Assembly: GCA_963621885.1 (NCBI GenBank)
Contig: CAVFFT010000067.1
Span: forward strand, 1 to 48,109
DNA from: UMGS1519 sp963621885
GTDB lineage: Bacteria > Actinomycetota > Coriobacteriia > Coriobacteriales > Eggerthellaceae
DNA length: 48,109 nucleotides
Direction of reading: 5' to 3'
Numbering within the stretch: the stretch's first letter is position 1; each line of letters begins with the position of its first letter. The notes under the pieces are model-generated. The model was given only the letters and a program-made list of their open reading frames with translations. It was not told the DNA's origin and did no database searches. Made by a program: the position numbers and the translations under genes. Below are positions 16,666 through 25,392 of this stretch, one piece after another.

Positions 16666-17550
16666 ATGAATTCGCACGCATACAAAGTTGACAGTAAGGG
16701 CGAAAACGCCGTCGCATTCCTTGGTCCCGAAGGCACCTACTGCGACGAGGCCGCGCACCGTTTCGCGCAGCGTCTTGGATTGATCGACGCTCGTTTTGTC
16801 CCCTGCCCCTCGTTTGGCCGCATCTTCGATATGGTCGAAGATGGCGCGTGCGAATACGGCGTCGTTGCGCTTGAGAATTCCATCGAGGGCCCGGTGACCG
16901 CGACGCTCGACTCCTTTGCCCAGCGCGAGAACTTCGTCATCCTCGGCGAAGAGATTGTCGATGTGCGCCATTGCCTGCTTCTGAATCAGGAGGCGACGCT
17001 GGAGGGTGTGAAACGCATCGCGTCGCATCCGCAGGCACTCGCCCAGTGCCGCGGCTATATCGATGCGCATTTCGCGAATATTCCGACCCAAAGCGCGCAA
17101 TCGACCGCCGATGCGGCACGCATGGCCTCGGCCGATCCGACGGTTGCCGCCATTGCGAATGAGCATGCGGCCGAATTGAGCGGCACGCGCATCGTCGCGC
17201 GCGACATCGCCGATCACGGCGGTGACCAAACGGACTTCGCCCTTATCGCACAAACACGTCATGAGCTGGTCTTTCCCGCAACAAAAGCCATGAAGACCTC
17301 GCTCGCCCTCTTCCTGCATGATGACCGCCCGGGCGCCCTGCAGATGATCCTTTCGGAATTCGCCTATGGCGGCATCAACCTCACGAAGATCCAATCGCGG
17401 CCGACGAAGCGCCGTCTCGGCGAGTACATGTTCTTCATCGACATCGACGGCTCGATCGAGGAGGAGCGTGTGCGCATCGCGCTCGACTGCCTGCGCATCA
17501 AATTGCGGAAGGTGAAGGTGCTCGGCTGTTTCCCCCGCGCACAGCAATAA
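16666..17550 (+). CDS. pheA: Prephenate dehydratase
   Basis: 294 residues, the monofunctional type without a chorismate mutase domain, making phenylpyruvate for phenylalanine synthesis. The catalytic domain has FLGPEGTYCDEAA at the start, YGVVALENSIEGPV, and near residue 186 GGDQTDFALI where the family normally shows TRF, so the Arg is replaced by Asp. The C-terminal ACT domain (from about 210) has DRPGALQMILSEFA, GGINLTKIQSRP (ESRP equivalent) and GEYMFFIDIDG, which normally binds Phe for feedback control. A GAGGTGG ribosome site precedes the ATG. It is transcribed away from hya and convergent with the mutY-like gene. Confidence 0.92.
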   Translation: MNSHAYKVDSKGENAVAFLGPEGTYCDEAAHRFAQRLGLIDARFVPCPSFGRIFDMVEDGACEYGVVALENSIEGPVTATLDSFAQRENFVILGEEIVDVRHCLLLNQEATLEGVKRIASHPQALAQCRGYIDAHFANIPTQSAQSTADAARMASADPTVAAIANEHAAELSGTRIVARDIADHGGDQTDFALIAQTRHELVFPATKAMKTSLALFLHDDRPGALQMILSEFAYGGINLTKIQSRPTKRRLGEYMFFIDIDGSIEEERVRIALDCLRIKLRKVKVLGCFPRAQQ

Positions 17551-17626
17551 AGGGGCGTTAAGCGAGCCTCAGGTGCGCGAAGGCGCCATCATAAGGCACG
17601 CCCCGCAGAGCCGCCACTAACGAGTC

Positions 17627-18637
17627 TCAGGCGCGGAAGAGCCCGTCCTCGCAGCGGAAGAAGCCTTCCGCCACGAGCTCATCGACAATCTCTTGCACAA
17701 GCACCGGATCGGGCGCCGGCCGCTGCGCTGCCGCCTCGAACTCTTCAAGCGCTGCCACAATCTCGGGAAGAGACACGCCTTCCCCGCCAAGCACGAAACG
17801 CAGAATGGCCGCCCGCTTCTGACGACGCGAGCCTTCAAAGACGCTCTGACGGGTATAGGCGCGGGCACGACGGCTGTGGTTCTCGCCCGTCGCTTTCAGA
17901 TGCGCGCCGTAATCGAGAAGCGCGTAATACCAGCCCCGCACATCGCCCTCAGGACATGCCTGCGCGACAAGCGGCTCAATCAGACGATCGGGCACTTTAT
18001 CCTCATCCGAGAAGAAATGCCGCAGGAAAACACAGCGCACATTCGTCTCAAGATAGATGCAGGGTTCGTTGCGTGCAAAGGCGAGAATGCCACCCGCAGT
18101 CGCCGGTCCAATGCCAGGCAGACCAAGAAGCTCCGCACGGTCGCGCGGCAGCTTCCCTTGATAGCGCGCGGCACATTCCTCCGCACAGCGCTTCAGCATG
18201 AGCGCGCGGCGGTTGTATCCAAGCCCCTGCCAATTCTCAAGCACAATCCGCGTATCCGTGGCAGCGAGGGCATCAAGTGTTGGAAAGAGCGCCATGAAGC
18301 GCTGCCAGTACCCCAGCACGCGCTGCACCTGCGTTTGTTGAAGCATGACCTCGGAGACCAGCACGGCATAGTCGTCATCGATATTGCGCCAGGGCAAATC
18401 GCGCCAATGAAGCTTTCCCTGCTCGCGCACCTCGTGTTGGAAAGCGGCAATTTCTTCAGACGAAGGCCCTTCCCCACCTTGAGCCGCCGGAGTGGTAGCG
18501 CCCTGGTCGAGTGAAGCGTCCTGAGCAGACAACGTACCCTGAGCGAGCGACTCGTCCTTAGCAAGCGATGCGCCCTGTGAAGCCGCAGTAGAAGCGCTCT
18601 GGGAGAGCAAGGCGTCCTTAGCCAACGCCGCGCTCAT
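17627..18637 (-). CDS. MutY-like adenine glycosylase lacking the Fe-S cluster
   Basis: 336 residues from the ATG at 18637, overlapping the upstream gene by 20 nt; the ribosome site is weak. Residues 1-60 are a low-complexity Ala/Ser/Gln repeat tail. Then the MutY signature follows: LPWRNIDDDYAVLVSEVMLQ (Glu96 equals E. coli Glu37), QTQVQRVLGYW, WQGLGYNRRAL and the HhH LPGIGPATA (173-181). The usual DGNV catalytic motif reads LETNV (Glu197 for Asp). The C-terminal four-cysteine [4Fe-4S] loop is absent and no MutT-like domain is present. It should act on A opposite 8-oxoG by family, but this divergent branch may differ in substrate. Confidence 0.8.
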   Translation of the reverse strand: MSAALAKDALLSQSASTAASQGASLAKDESLAQGTLSAQDASLDQGATTPAAQGGEGPSSEEIAAFQHEVREQGKLHWRDLPWRNIDDDYAVLVSEVMLQQTQVQRVLGYWQRFMALFPTLDALAATDTRIVLENWQGLGYNRRALMLKRCAEECAARYQGKLPRDRAELLGLPGIGPATAGGILAFARNEPCIYLETNVRCVFLRHFFSDEDKVPDRLIEPLVAQACPEGDVRGWYYALLDYGAHLKATGENHSRRARAYTRQSVFEGSRRQKRAAILRFVLGGEGVSLPEIVAALEEFEAAAQRPAPDPVLVQEIVDELVAEGFFRCEDGLFRA

Positions 18638-19640
18638 ACCGATCGATATCGGCGAGGAAATCCTCGACGATGCGGTCTTCAATCTCCCGGTATTCCTTGG
18701 AATCCAGGGGCTGATACGCCGCGATCTTGTCGAGCAGGTTGCCAGAAGCCACCGGAACATACTTGCGCGTGTCGATGCTCTGGTGATAGGCCTGCGCCAC
18801 CGCTTCGTGCGCGGCCGCGAAAATGTCACAGCGCGGCATGCTCGCCGAAAGCCGCACAAGCTCGAAACGATCAAGCGCCGACAAGGACACATGCTTCGAC
18901 ATAAGGTGGTCCCAAATGGCGTCGCGCTCTTCGGGGCTTGGCGCGGGGATGTTGAAAACCCTCATCGGACCAACCAAGCGCATCAGCGGCGAGGCGACAT
19001 CGGGTTCCACGCAGGAAGAGGCGAAAACCGCGACCTTCGGATCGACGGCAGCCTTGCGAATGAGATTCATTGTCTTGATAACGCCATTCAGCGCTTTGGA
19101 GGGACCATGGTCGGAGTCGCGCCCCGTACCAAGCGGCGCCAGGCCCATTTCGATGTTGAAGGGGAATTCAAGCAAGTCGATTCCCTCGATAACAAGCGTT
19201 CCCCAATCGTCGAAGCCCTCTTCGGAAACGCCCGGCGTTGCCACCACGCAAATGGCGTGCATGCCGGAAGGCGCATCCATGACGCGCAGGCGCAGCGTGG
19301 GCCTTCCCAACTCATGGGCGGTCGCGAGCATGAAGCGATCCGCGTCATCGCGCACATCGGAACGAAAGAGAATCGAGGTTCCCACCGCCTCGTCGTGCAT
19401 GCCGTGCTGTTCCTGCATCTGACGGACGAAGGCAAGGAATTCCTCGTCGGTATCGCCAATGAGACCGGATTCGCGCATGCGGCGAATCTCTTCGTCGAAA
19501 CCGATCAGCGTGTCGTAGGTATAGCCCTCAAGCGAAAGGACCGCTTCCCGTGAATCGCCATCGAAACCAAGACCGTCAATGCCCTCAGAATCCTGAGACA
19601 AAAAATCATCGGGATCGGGAATTGGATTGTCTTCAAACAT
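18618..19640 (-). CDS. Degenerate AAA+ ATPase-like protein without a P-loop
   Basis: 340 residues from the ATG at 19640, chosen for AAGGAAGG 6 nt upstream. After an acidic N-terminus there is an AAA+-like layout. The helix that normally follows Walker A reads RFMLATAHELGRPTLRLRV (102-120). A Walker B-like strand reads TLVIEGIDLLE (148-158), a sensor-1-like strand VAVFASSC (203-210), then VFNIPAPSPEERDAIWDHLM and a lid-like helix bundle ending in IFAAAHEAVAQAYHQS. The Gly-rich P-loop is replaced by SDVRDDAD, so ATP hydrolysis is unlikely. No transmembrane segment. Function unknown. It overlaps the mutY-like gene. Confidence 0.6.
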   Translation of the reverse strand: MFEDNPIPDPDDFLSQDSEGIDGLGFDGDSREAVLSLEGYTYDTLIGFDEEIRRMRESGLIGDTDEEFLAFVRQMQEQHGMHDEAVGTSILFRSDVRDDADRFMLATAHELGRPTLRLRVMDAPSGMHAICVVATPGVSEEGFDDWGTLVIEGIDLLEFPFNIEMGLAPLGTGRDSDHGPSKALNGVIKTMNLIRKAAVDPKVAVFASSCVEPDVASPLMRLVGPMRVFNIPAPSPEERDAIWDHLMSKHVSLSALDRFELVRLSASMPRCDIFAAAHEAVAQAYHQSIDTRKYVPVASGNLLDKIAAYQPLDSKEYREIEDRIVEDFLADIDRYERGVG

Positions 19641-19941
19641 GGCGAACCTTCCTTCAGACGACGCGCGTCTGGGTAACGGGATGAATTCATTGTAGCCTTC
19701 GGGAAATTGGGCCCCGCCACGGCCTCGGCAATGCGCCAAATGCACATGCGCAAAGGGCGTCGATACTACGGAAACAGGATGCGACCGTTATCGGCACCGC
19801 AACCACCGCAGCTACCATCACCCCGCGAAACCGAAAGCCAAGAAGTCGTCGCAGATTCAGCGACTCTGAAAGGCTCGAGCTCCACAGCCACCTCAGTAGC
19901 AACGCAGCCGCCACATCAGCCGCTGCCGCAGCAGCGCAGGC
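19641..19941. other. Intergenic region upstream of the AAA+-like gene
   Basis: 301 bp. No convincing gene. TACAAT on the minus strand (about 19691-19696) may be the -10 of the AAA+-like gene. The right half (19800-19940) is rich in imperfect GCC/GCA/ACC triplets. A weak dyad GTCGC-7-GCGAC lies near 19846-19862, which could end the HAD-IB transcript. Confidence 0.35.
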
Positions 19942-20658
19942 CTACTCGTCGATGATCTCCCAGCCGTTCTTCCGCGCCGCCGCCTTGAGGCCGCTATCAG
20001 GACCGACCGCAATCGCCTCTTCAGACGCATAGAGAAGGGGCTTGTCGGAATAATGGTCGCTGTAGGCGCGCTTCAGCGTCCAACCGCCTTCGCCAAAGCG
20101 CTCGTTGGCGAAGCGATTCAACGTGGCAAGCTTCTCCTCGCCCTCAACCGGCAGACCATCCACCTTCGCGAGGTAGCAGCCCTTGGAATCGACCTGCATG
20201 CGCGTGGCGATGGCGTAATCAACCACACCATGCTCTGCCATGCGCGTGACAATCGGCTCGAAGGTCGCAGACACCGTCACTATGACGCAGCCCTGCTTGC
20301 GGTCCTCTTCAATGCGCTCAAGAAGCGACGGACGCAAGCGCGACGCGATATAGGTGTCGTAGAAGTCGTAAAGGTATTCATCCACCTGTTTCTGCGGCTT
20401 GCCGGCAAAAGCGCGAAAAACGCGCTCACGCACCCAGGCCTCCTCAACAGGCAGATGCATCTTGTAGGCAAGCCCCCACATTCCAATGGAAAGCGACGTG
20501 CTCAATTTCAGCGAATGCGAAAGAAGAAGACGACGCATCAGGATGACGGGCGATTTTCCCATGAGAAGGGTGCCATCGAAATCATAGACTGCGAGTTCTA
20601 CCGGCGGCTCCATGGCTGGCATGTCATCATGCATCGTGTTCGCCACTTGGGCTACCAT
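19942..20658 (-). CDS. HAD-IB (SerB-like) phosphatase
   Basis: 238 residues. Motif I is VYDFDGTLLMGKSP, motif II VTVSATFEPIV, motif III lysine within GLPVEGEEKLATL, and motif IV RAYSDHYSDKPLLYAS followed by AVGPDSGLKAAARKNGWEII, which is the TIGR01490-like HAD-IB pattern. Related enzymes dephosphorylate phosphoserine or lipid phosphates. The helical cap with a hydrophobic segment (SLKLSTSLSIGMWGLAYKM) hints at a lipid-phosphate or membrane-near substrate, but this is inference. It follows tRNA-Asp and its terminator; GAGG lies before the ATG. Confidence 0.85.
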   Translation of the reverse strand: MVAQVANTMHDDMPAMEPPVELAVYDFDGTLLMGKSPVILMRRLLLSHSLKLSTSLSIGMWGLAYKMHLPVEEAWVRERVFRAFAGKPQKQVDEYLYDFYDTYIASRLRPSLLERIEEDRKQGCVIVTVSATFEPIVTRMAEHGVVDYAIATRMQVDSKGCYLAKVDGLPVEGEEKLATLNRFANERFGEGGWTLKRAYSDHYSDKPLLYASEEAIAVGPDSGLKAAARKNGWEIIDE

Positions 20659-20670
20659 TTTCCCTCACTA

Positions 20671-20695
20671 ACAAAAGAGGAGCCTGAGGCTCCTC
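20671..20695 (-). terminator. Terminator after tRNA-Asp
   Basis: On the minus strand GAGGAGCC, loop TCA, GGCTCCTC (20677-20684 with 20688-20695), then TTTTG. It lies 12 nt past the tRNA 3' end and before the HAD-IB gene, whose start it nearly touches. Confidence 0.85.
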
Positions 20696-20707
20696 GTGAT
20701 GTGCAAA

Positions 20708-20784
<77 letters not shown>

Positions 20785-20802
20785 GTGAATTCAGCGTGGT
20801 AT

Positions 20803-20831
20803 ACATTATCTGTTTCCCCGCCGTTTCGCAA
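20803..20831 (-). promoter_or_regulatory. Promoter of tRNA-Asp
   Basis: On the minus strand TTGCGA (20826-20831), 17-bp spacer, TAATGT (20803-20808), about 19 nt upstream of the tRNA. Good position, moderate match. Confidence 0.5.
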
Positions 20832-20874
20832 GCCTTCTTGGCAAATAATTGCGACCTTCACATATCGTCCACAA

Positions 20875-22020
20875 TTACTTATCCGGCATGCTCTTCTGAA
20901 TAACGCCCATCGCCTTTGATGCGAGACCATTAATATCGGCTTTGGTCAGGCCTGTTGCCTGCACCGCGGCATTTGCGACGGAACCGACCGTCGGAACGAA
21001 GGCCTGTCCCACGCGCGAGGCGGTCTCCCCTACCGCGTCGAAAATTGAGGCGGCATTATCCGAAAAAGGTTTGCGAGAAGAGACGCCAGAATCTTTTGTC
21101 GCATGCTTCATCTTTTCTGCAAGATTCGCCGCATAGCGCTTCACATCGGTATCCGATTCGAAGTACTCCAGAAGCGCGTAGCCCATCGCGAAGGTGCCCG
21201 CGTAACCAACGCCGCCCTTGACTGCCCAGCCAACACCGGGAATGATGCCGACAAGCTGCCGCGCGACAGCACGGCAAGTGAACGCGCCACCCACAATGGC
21301 CAAAATCTCCTTCATACGGCTCAGAGACAGCTCCTCGCCATAGGCCGCCGCCATTTCAAGCAGCATCTTCACCTGATTGAGCGTCATAAGCGGCATGTCC
21401 GCGCCAGGAATGATCGCGACGACGCCAATGCCCGCATTCTGTACGGCGGTGTTCTTCACCGACTCGAGCGCCAAAGGCCGCCGCACGCACGCGAAGGCGT
21501 AGGCGAAAGCGAGACGCTTGTCCTTGAAAGTTCCCGTGATCCACTCGCCCAAGCGATAGAACAGCGCGGCCGCTTCCTCGGCGTTAAGCATGAACGGCGA
21601 ATCGTCGTCCGCAGCCTGAGACGGCAGCTCGCTCGGCACCGCGATGACATCCTCGTGCGCGATGCTGATGCCGAAAGCGCGCGCGTCTTTCACAAGCGTG
21701 GAAGCGTTCGCCGCGAAAATCGCGGTCGGCACGCCAACCGCATGGAGCCCCGCGTAGAGCTTTCCCGTATCCTCACCCGAACCGGCAACAAGGAGCGCCA
21801 TGTCGGCCGCCGCATCGGGAAGCGCATGCGCAGGCGGGTACACATCGTAGAAGACCGTCGCATGCGCGGCAGACGTCTTCGTGGCCGCGATGGCGGCATT
21901 CACCAGGTCGTCAGGCGCATAGGGATCAAGATAGACATGAACGCGAATCGGCATGCTGCGCGCTTGCTCGTCTGCCCCCATGGCATCGAGAACCGCTTTG
22001 ATATCGATGGGAAAGTTCAT
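20875..22020 (-). CDS. DUF697-domain membrane protein without a GTPase domain
   Basis: 381 residues. The first 150 look like a Rossmann-type domain with predicted strands (RVHVYLDPYAP, MALLVAGSGED, PTAIFAANAS) but no P-loop. The middle and C-terminal part carries DUF697 features: VVAIIPGADMPLMTLNQVKM, LSLSRMKEILAIVGGAF and LVGIIPGVGWAVKGGVGYAG with hydrophobic helices, the domain usually joined to YcjF/YcjX or Era-like GTPases. Here the GTPase is missing. Its ATG directly abuts the rodA stop, so it is the last gene of the shape operon, which suggests (inference) a role at the envelope during elongation. Confidence 0.7.
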   Translation of the reverse strand: MNFPIDIKAVLDAMGADEQARSMPIRVHVYLDPYAPDDLVNAAIAATKTSAAHATVFYDVYPPAHALPDAAADMALLVAGSGEDTGKLYAGLHAVGVPTAIFAANASTLVKDARAFGISIAHEDVIAVPSELPSQAADDDSPFMLNAEEAAALFYRLGEWITGTFKDKRLAFAYAFACVRRPLALESVKNTAVQNAGIGVVAIIPGADMPLMTLNQVKMLLEMAAAYGEELSLSRMKEILAIVGGAFTCRAVARQLVGIIPGVGWAVKGGVGYAGTFAMGYALLEYFESDTDVKRYAANLAEKMKHATKDSGVSSRKPFSDNAASIFDAVGETASRVGQAFVPTVGSVANAAVQATGLTKADINGLASKAMGVIQKSMPDK

Positions 22021-23235
22021 CTAGTCGCTCCTCACTTTTCCGAAGCTGACGCCATTATGCACCCAAACGGAGCCAATCAAACCAAGGCATACAAAGTTTA
22101 CCAGCATGAATGATGAGCCGTAAGAAACGAAAGGAAGGGGAATGCCCGTGATGGGCATGAGGCCGATATCCATGCCGATGTTCTCGAAAATCTGGAAGCA
22201 CCACATGCCGACGATGCACACCACCACGATCATGCCGAAAAGCGACTGCGACGCGCGGGCGATCCGCAACGAGGAGAGGAGCAGGCAGAGGTACATGCAC
22301 AGCAGAACGAGCGCGCCCACAAAGCCGAACTCCTCCGCGAGAACGCAGAAGACGAAGTCGGTCGGCGCCTCGGGCAGGAAGCCGAGACTCGATTGCGTGG
22401 CGTTCATGAAGCCCTTGCCGAAGAGGCCGCCCGATCCGATGGCGATCTTCGCCTGCTGCAGGTTGTAGCCATCGCCCGAGGTGTCATAGCTTGAATCCAT
22501 GAACACGAGAAGGCGCGACTTCTGGTAATCCTTCAGCAGCACGTCCTGGCCAAAGGCCGCGTCGAGAATCGGGTCGACAATCAGCACCGCCGCGACCGCC
22601 GCCACCAAAGCGACAACCGTCCACACGAGATAGCGCACGCGCGCGCCGCCAATCATCAGGGCGAAAGCGCCAATGCACATGTATACAAGGCCGGTACCCA
22701 AGTCGGGCTGAGTCATGATGCAGAGGAACGGCACCGCCATCAGGCCGAGCGCTTTCAGATACTCGTTCCTGTCGTCAAGCCTCCCGCGATAGCGCGCCAT
22801 GATGGACGCGTCCATCAGAATCACCGTTATCTTGGCGAATTCGCCCGGCTGAAAGCGAATAGGTCCCAAATGCACCCAAGACAGGGCGCCGTTCGATTCG
22901 GTGCCGATCAGGGGCAGATGCGGCGACATGATGAGGACGATGTTGATAATCATGAAAACGGTGACGTAATCGCCCAGCTGGCGGAAGTCCAATCGCCAGA
23001 TCGCGATCATCGCAACCACGCCTAAAACGACACCGAAAAGCTGGCGGGAAAAGCTGTAGTCGGCGTCGGAAGCGGTCGCCGAAAACGACACGATGAGGCC
23101 GTACACCGTCACGAGGACAATCGAAAGAACGAAGGGAATCGGCAACGGGAATTCGCGCCGCCGGCGCACGCGTGCCGCCTTGTGCATCGATGCGTCGGGA
23201 CTGCGCATCTGGGAGATCATCGTCATTCGTGCCAT
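22021..23235 (-). CDS. rodA: RodA peptidoglycan glycosyltransferase (SEDS)
   Basis: 404 residues with about ten membrane helices. SEDS family marks: WVHLGPIRFQPGEFAKI, TQPDLGTGLVYM (with the acid that is essential in this family), the long outer loop YDTSGDGYNLQQAKIAIGSG, FLPEAPTDFVFCVLAEEFG and the C-terminal GIPLPFVSYGSSFML. It polymerises lipid II glycan strands in the elongation complex, partnering with the PBP2 just upstream. The stop of mrdA and the start of rodA share one base (TAATG). The N-terminus has a basic cytoplasmic stretch ending RVRRRREF. Confidence 0.95.
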   Translation of the reverse strand: MARMTMISQMRSPDASMHKAARVRRRREFPLPIPFVLSIVLVTVYGLIVSFSATASDADYSFSRQLFGVVLGVVAMIAIWRLDFRQLGDYVTVFMIINIVLIMSPHLPLIGTESNGALSWVHLGPIRFQPGEFAKITVILMDASIMARYRGRLDDRNEYLKALGLMAVPFLCIMTQPDLGTGLVYMCIGAFALMIGGARVRYLVWTVVALVAAVAAVLIVDPILDAAFGQDVLLKDYQKSRLLVFMDSSYDTSGDGYNLQQAKIAIGSGGLFGKGFMNATQSSLGFLPEAPTDFVFCVLAEEFGFVGALVLLCMYLCLLLSSLRIARASQSLFGMIVVVCIVGMWCFQIFENIGMDIGLMPITGIPLPFVSYGSSFMLVNFVCLGLIGSVWVHNGVSFGKVRSD

Positions 23236-25388
23236 TAGTCGGTCCTCGCCTCGTTAGAGCTTGTCGAATCCGCACTCGAGGAGACGGAATAGTCGGCGGA
23301 AATGCTCGAGGTGTCCTTGTCGAGCTTTCCATCCGCGTAATCAAGCGCCGCCTGCATGACCGTCGCCGAGGCGATGGCAGCCGAAGTGGCGCCCGCGCCG
23401 CCGTCCTCGATGATGCAGGCGACCACGTATTTCGGGCTCGAAGTCGGCCCGAAGCAGGCGAAAACGCCCTGGTCCTTGCGGCCCGCAACCTCAGCGGTAC
23501 CGGTCTTGCCCGCCACGTCCATGTCGAGGAAAAGCGAGGAGATGTCGCCTTCCTGCGCGAGCCTCTTCATGCCCGAAGTCAAAAGCGAAATGTTCTCGGC
23601 GGGAATGTCGATCTCGCGGTCGACGCCGCCCTCTTGGGAGATGACCGTATCGCCCTGGGCGTTGTTCACCTTCCGCAGAAGATGCGGCTTGACGACCTTA
23701 CCGCCAGTCGCCACCGCGCCATAGCCCACCGCAAGCTGAATGCAGGTGCCAAGCACATAGCCCTGGCCAATCGCCATGTTTGACATGTCGCCCGGCTGCC
23801 AGGACGCCTCTTCAGGCTCGTCCTTGAAGTACTCCGCCTTCCATGCGGGCGTGGGAACGCGGCCGACCGCCTCGCCGGAAATGTCGATGCCTGTTTCCGA
23901 TTCGAAACCGAACTGCTTGATGTAGTCCTGCATCGCGGTCTCGCCGATCTTGTCGCTCGCGTCGTAGAAGCTCTTCGCGATTTCGTAGAAGGTGATGTCG
24001 CAGGATTCGTAAATCGAATTCTCGAAGTCGATGGTGCCATGGCCGTAGGTGTTCCAGCACTTCTGCGGGTATTCCTCGCCGAAGCCCGTCCATGTGCCGG
24101 TGCAGTCCCAGGTCTTCTTCGAGTCGACGAAACCGTAATTCATGCCCGCGAGGCCCGTGAAGGCCTTGTAGGTGGACGCCATCGGGTAGGCGCCCGCAAT
24201 CGCGCGGTTCATCAGCGGATAGCGGCTCTCGTCGGTGTTGAAGCGCTCCCAAGCCTCCTGCGAAATGCCGCCGACGAATTTGCCCGGGTCGAAGGTGGGA
24301 TAGCTTGCCATCGCGATGACCTCGCCATTCGTGCAGTCGAGGCACACGAGCGAACCGGCCGTGCCGATGCCCTCGCCGATGACGCCCTTGGGCGCGATGA
24401 GATCCTTCAAAGCCGTGTCGGCCGCATGCTGCACGCCCTCGCGCAAGGTGAGATAGAGGTCGTTGCCGCGCGTGCCTTCGATCTCGCTCACCACCTGCTG
24501 GACCGAACCCGAGGAGTCGACAATGAGCGTGCGGACGCCGTGGTCACCCGCGAGCAGGGAGTCGTAGGCCTGCTCGATGCCGCTCTGGCCCACATAGTCG
24601 CCCGAAACGAGCGAGCGACCGTCGGCGACGGAATCGAGCTGCTCCTGCGTCACCGTGCCCGTGTAGCCAAGCAGATGCGCGGCAAGCGCACCCATGGGAT
24701 AGTTGCGTTCGGTGCGCGTCTGCGTGATGACGCCCGGGAAGGCGTCGGGATGCTCGGTGATGTAGGCGGCGTTGCGCAGCGAGGCGTCATTCACGACGAC
24801 ACGCTGGCTCTGGGCGCCATTCGAGGTGTCCTGGATGCGCTGGCGCACGATGTTGAAGGGAATGCCCAAAAGCACCGAAAGGCGCCTCACGACATCGCGG
24901 TCGTCGGCGACATTTCCCTCGGCGAGAATCGTCAGGATGCTCCGGTTGTTCACGAGCTCAACGCCATCGGCATCGTAGATGATACCGCGCGGCGCGGGCG
25001 TGTTTACCGTCGTGTAGAGGTTCTCCTGGGCGTCCTCGCCATAACGACCGCCCTCAAGAATCTGCAGCGTCCACAGCTTGACGGTCAGGGAGCCAAATAT
25101 CGCCGCGAGAATGATGCCGATCGCGGCAAAACGCGAGTCGGCCTTCTCGTTCGACATCATCGGCCGACCCTCACCCGAACCGGCTCTGCCGCCGGAAACA
25201 TAGATCGAGCCCTTGCCGCCCTTTTCGACGCCAACGGCATCGATGGTCGAAACGCCCTGCTTTACTTTGCTTTCGTGCTTGTCGGTTTTAATCCAGGGGA
25301 TGTCGCCCGCGCGAAAACGCACGAATCCATACAGGACCGCCGCGATTATGAGGATGGTGATGATGAATGCCGCGATAGCTTCAAGCAT
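23235..25388 (-). CDS. mrdA: Penicillin-binding protein 2 (elongation transpeptidase)
   Basis: 717 residues if the ATG at 25388 is used. Class B PBP layout: pedestal domain with PAPRGIIYDADGVELVNN, then the transpeptidase with active Ser in ASTYKAF (about 403), second motif SCD (about 462, SxD as in other PBP2 proteins) and KTG in VAGKTGTAEV (about 626). It cross-links peptidoglycan with RodA. Oddity: an N-terminal membrane segment (residues 1-25) plus a 50-residue linker precedes the normal anchor (RFAAIGIILAAIFG). A second start at 25160 (MMSNEKAD) has its own GAGGG site 7 nt upstream and would give 641 residues. Gap to mreD is 4 nt. Confidence 0.93.
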   Translation of the reverse strand: MLEAIAAFIITILIIAAVLYGFVRFRAGDIPWIKTDKHESKVKQGVSTIDAVGVEKGGKGSIYVSGGRAGSGEGRPMMSNEKADSRFAAIGIILAAIFGSLTVKLWTLQILEGGRYGEDAQENLYTTVNTPAPRGIIYDADGVELVNNRSILTILAEGNVADDRDVVRRLSVLLGIPFNIVRQRIQDTSNGAQSQRVVVNDASLRNAAYITEHPDAFPGVITQTRTERNYPMGALAAHLLGYTGTVTQEQLDSVADGRSLVSGDYVGQSGIEQAYDSLLAGDHGVRTLIVDSSGSVQQVVSEIEGTRGNDLYLTLREGVQHAADTALKDLIAPKGVIGEGIGTAGSLVCLDCTNGEVIAMASYPTFDPGKFVGGISQEAWERFNTDESRYPLMNRAIAGAYPMASTYKAFTGLAGMNYGFVDSKKTWDCTGTWTGFGEEYPQKCWNTYGHGTIDFENSIYESCDITFYEIAKSFYDASDKIGETAMQDYIKQFGFESETGIDISGEAVGRVPTPAWKAEYFKDEPEEASWQPGDMSNMAIGQGYVLGTCIQLAVGYGAVATGGKVVKPHLLRKVNNAQGDTVISQEGGVDREIDIPAENISLLTSGMKRLAQEGDISSLFLDMDVAGKTGTAEVAGRKDQGVFACFGPTSSPKYVVACIIEDGGAGATSAAIASATVMQAALDYADGKLDKDTSSISADYSVSSSADSTSSNEARTD

Positions 25389-25392
25389 GCTC

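Noticed and set aside
19687..19955. Small genes on either strand upstream of the AAA+-like gene
   Set aside because: Biased composition, no ribosome site, no recognisable pattern; more likely triplet-rich non-coding DNA.
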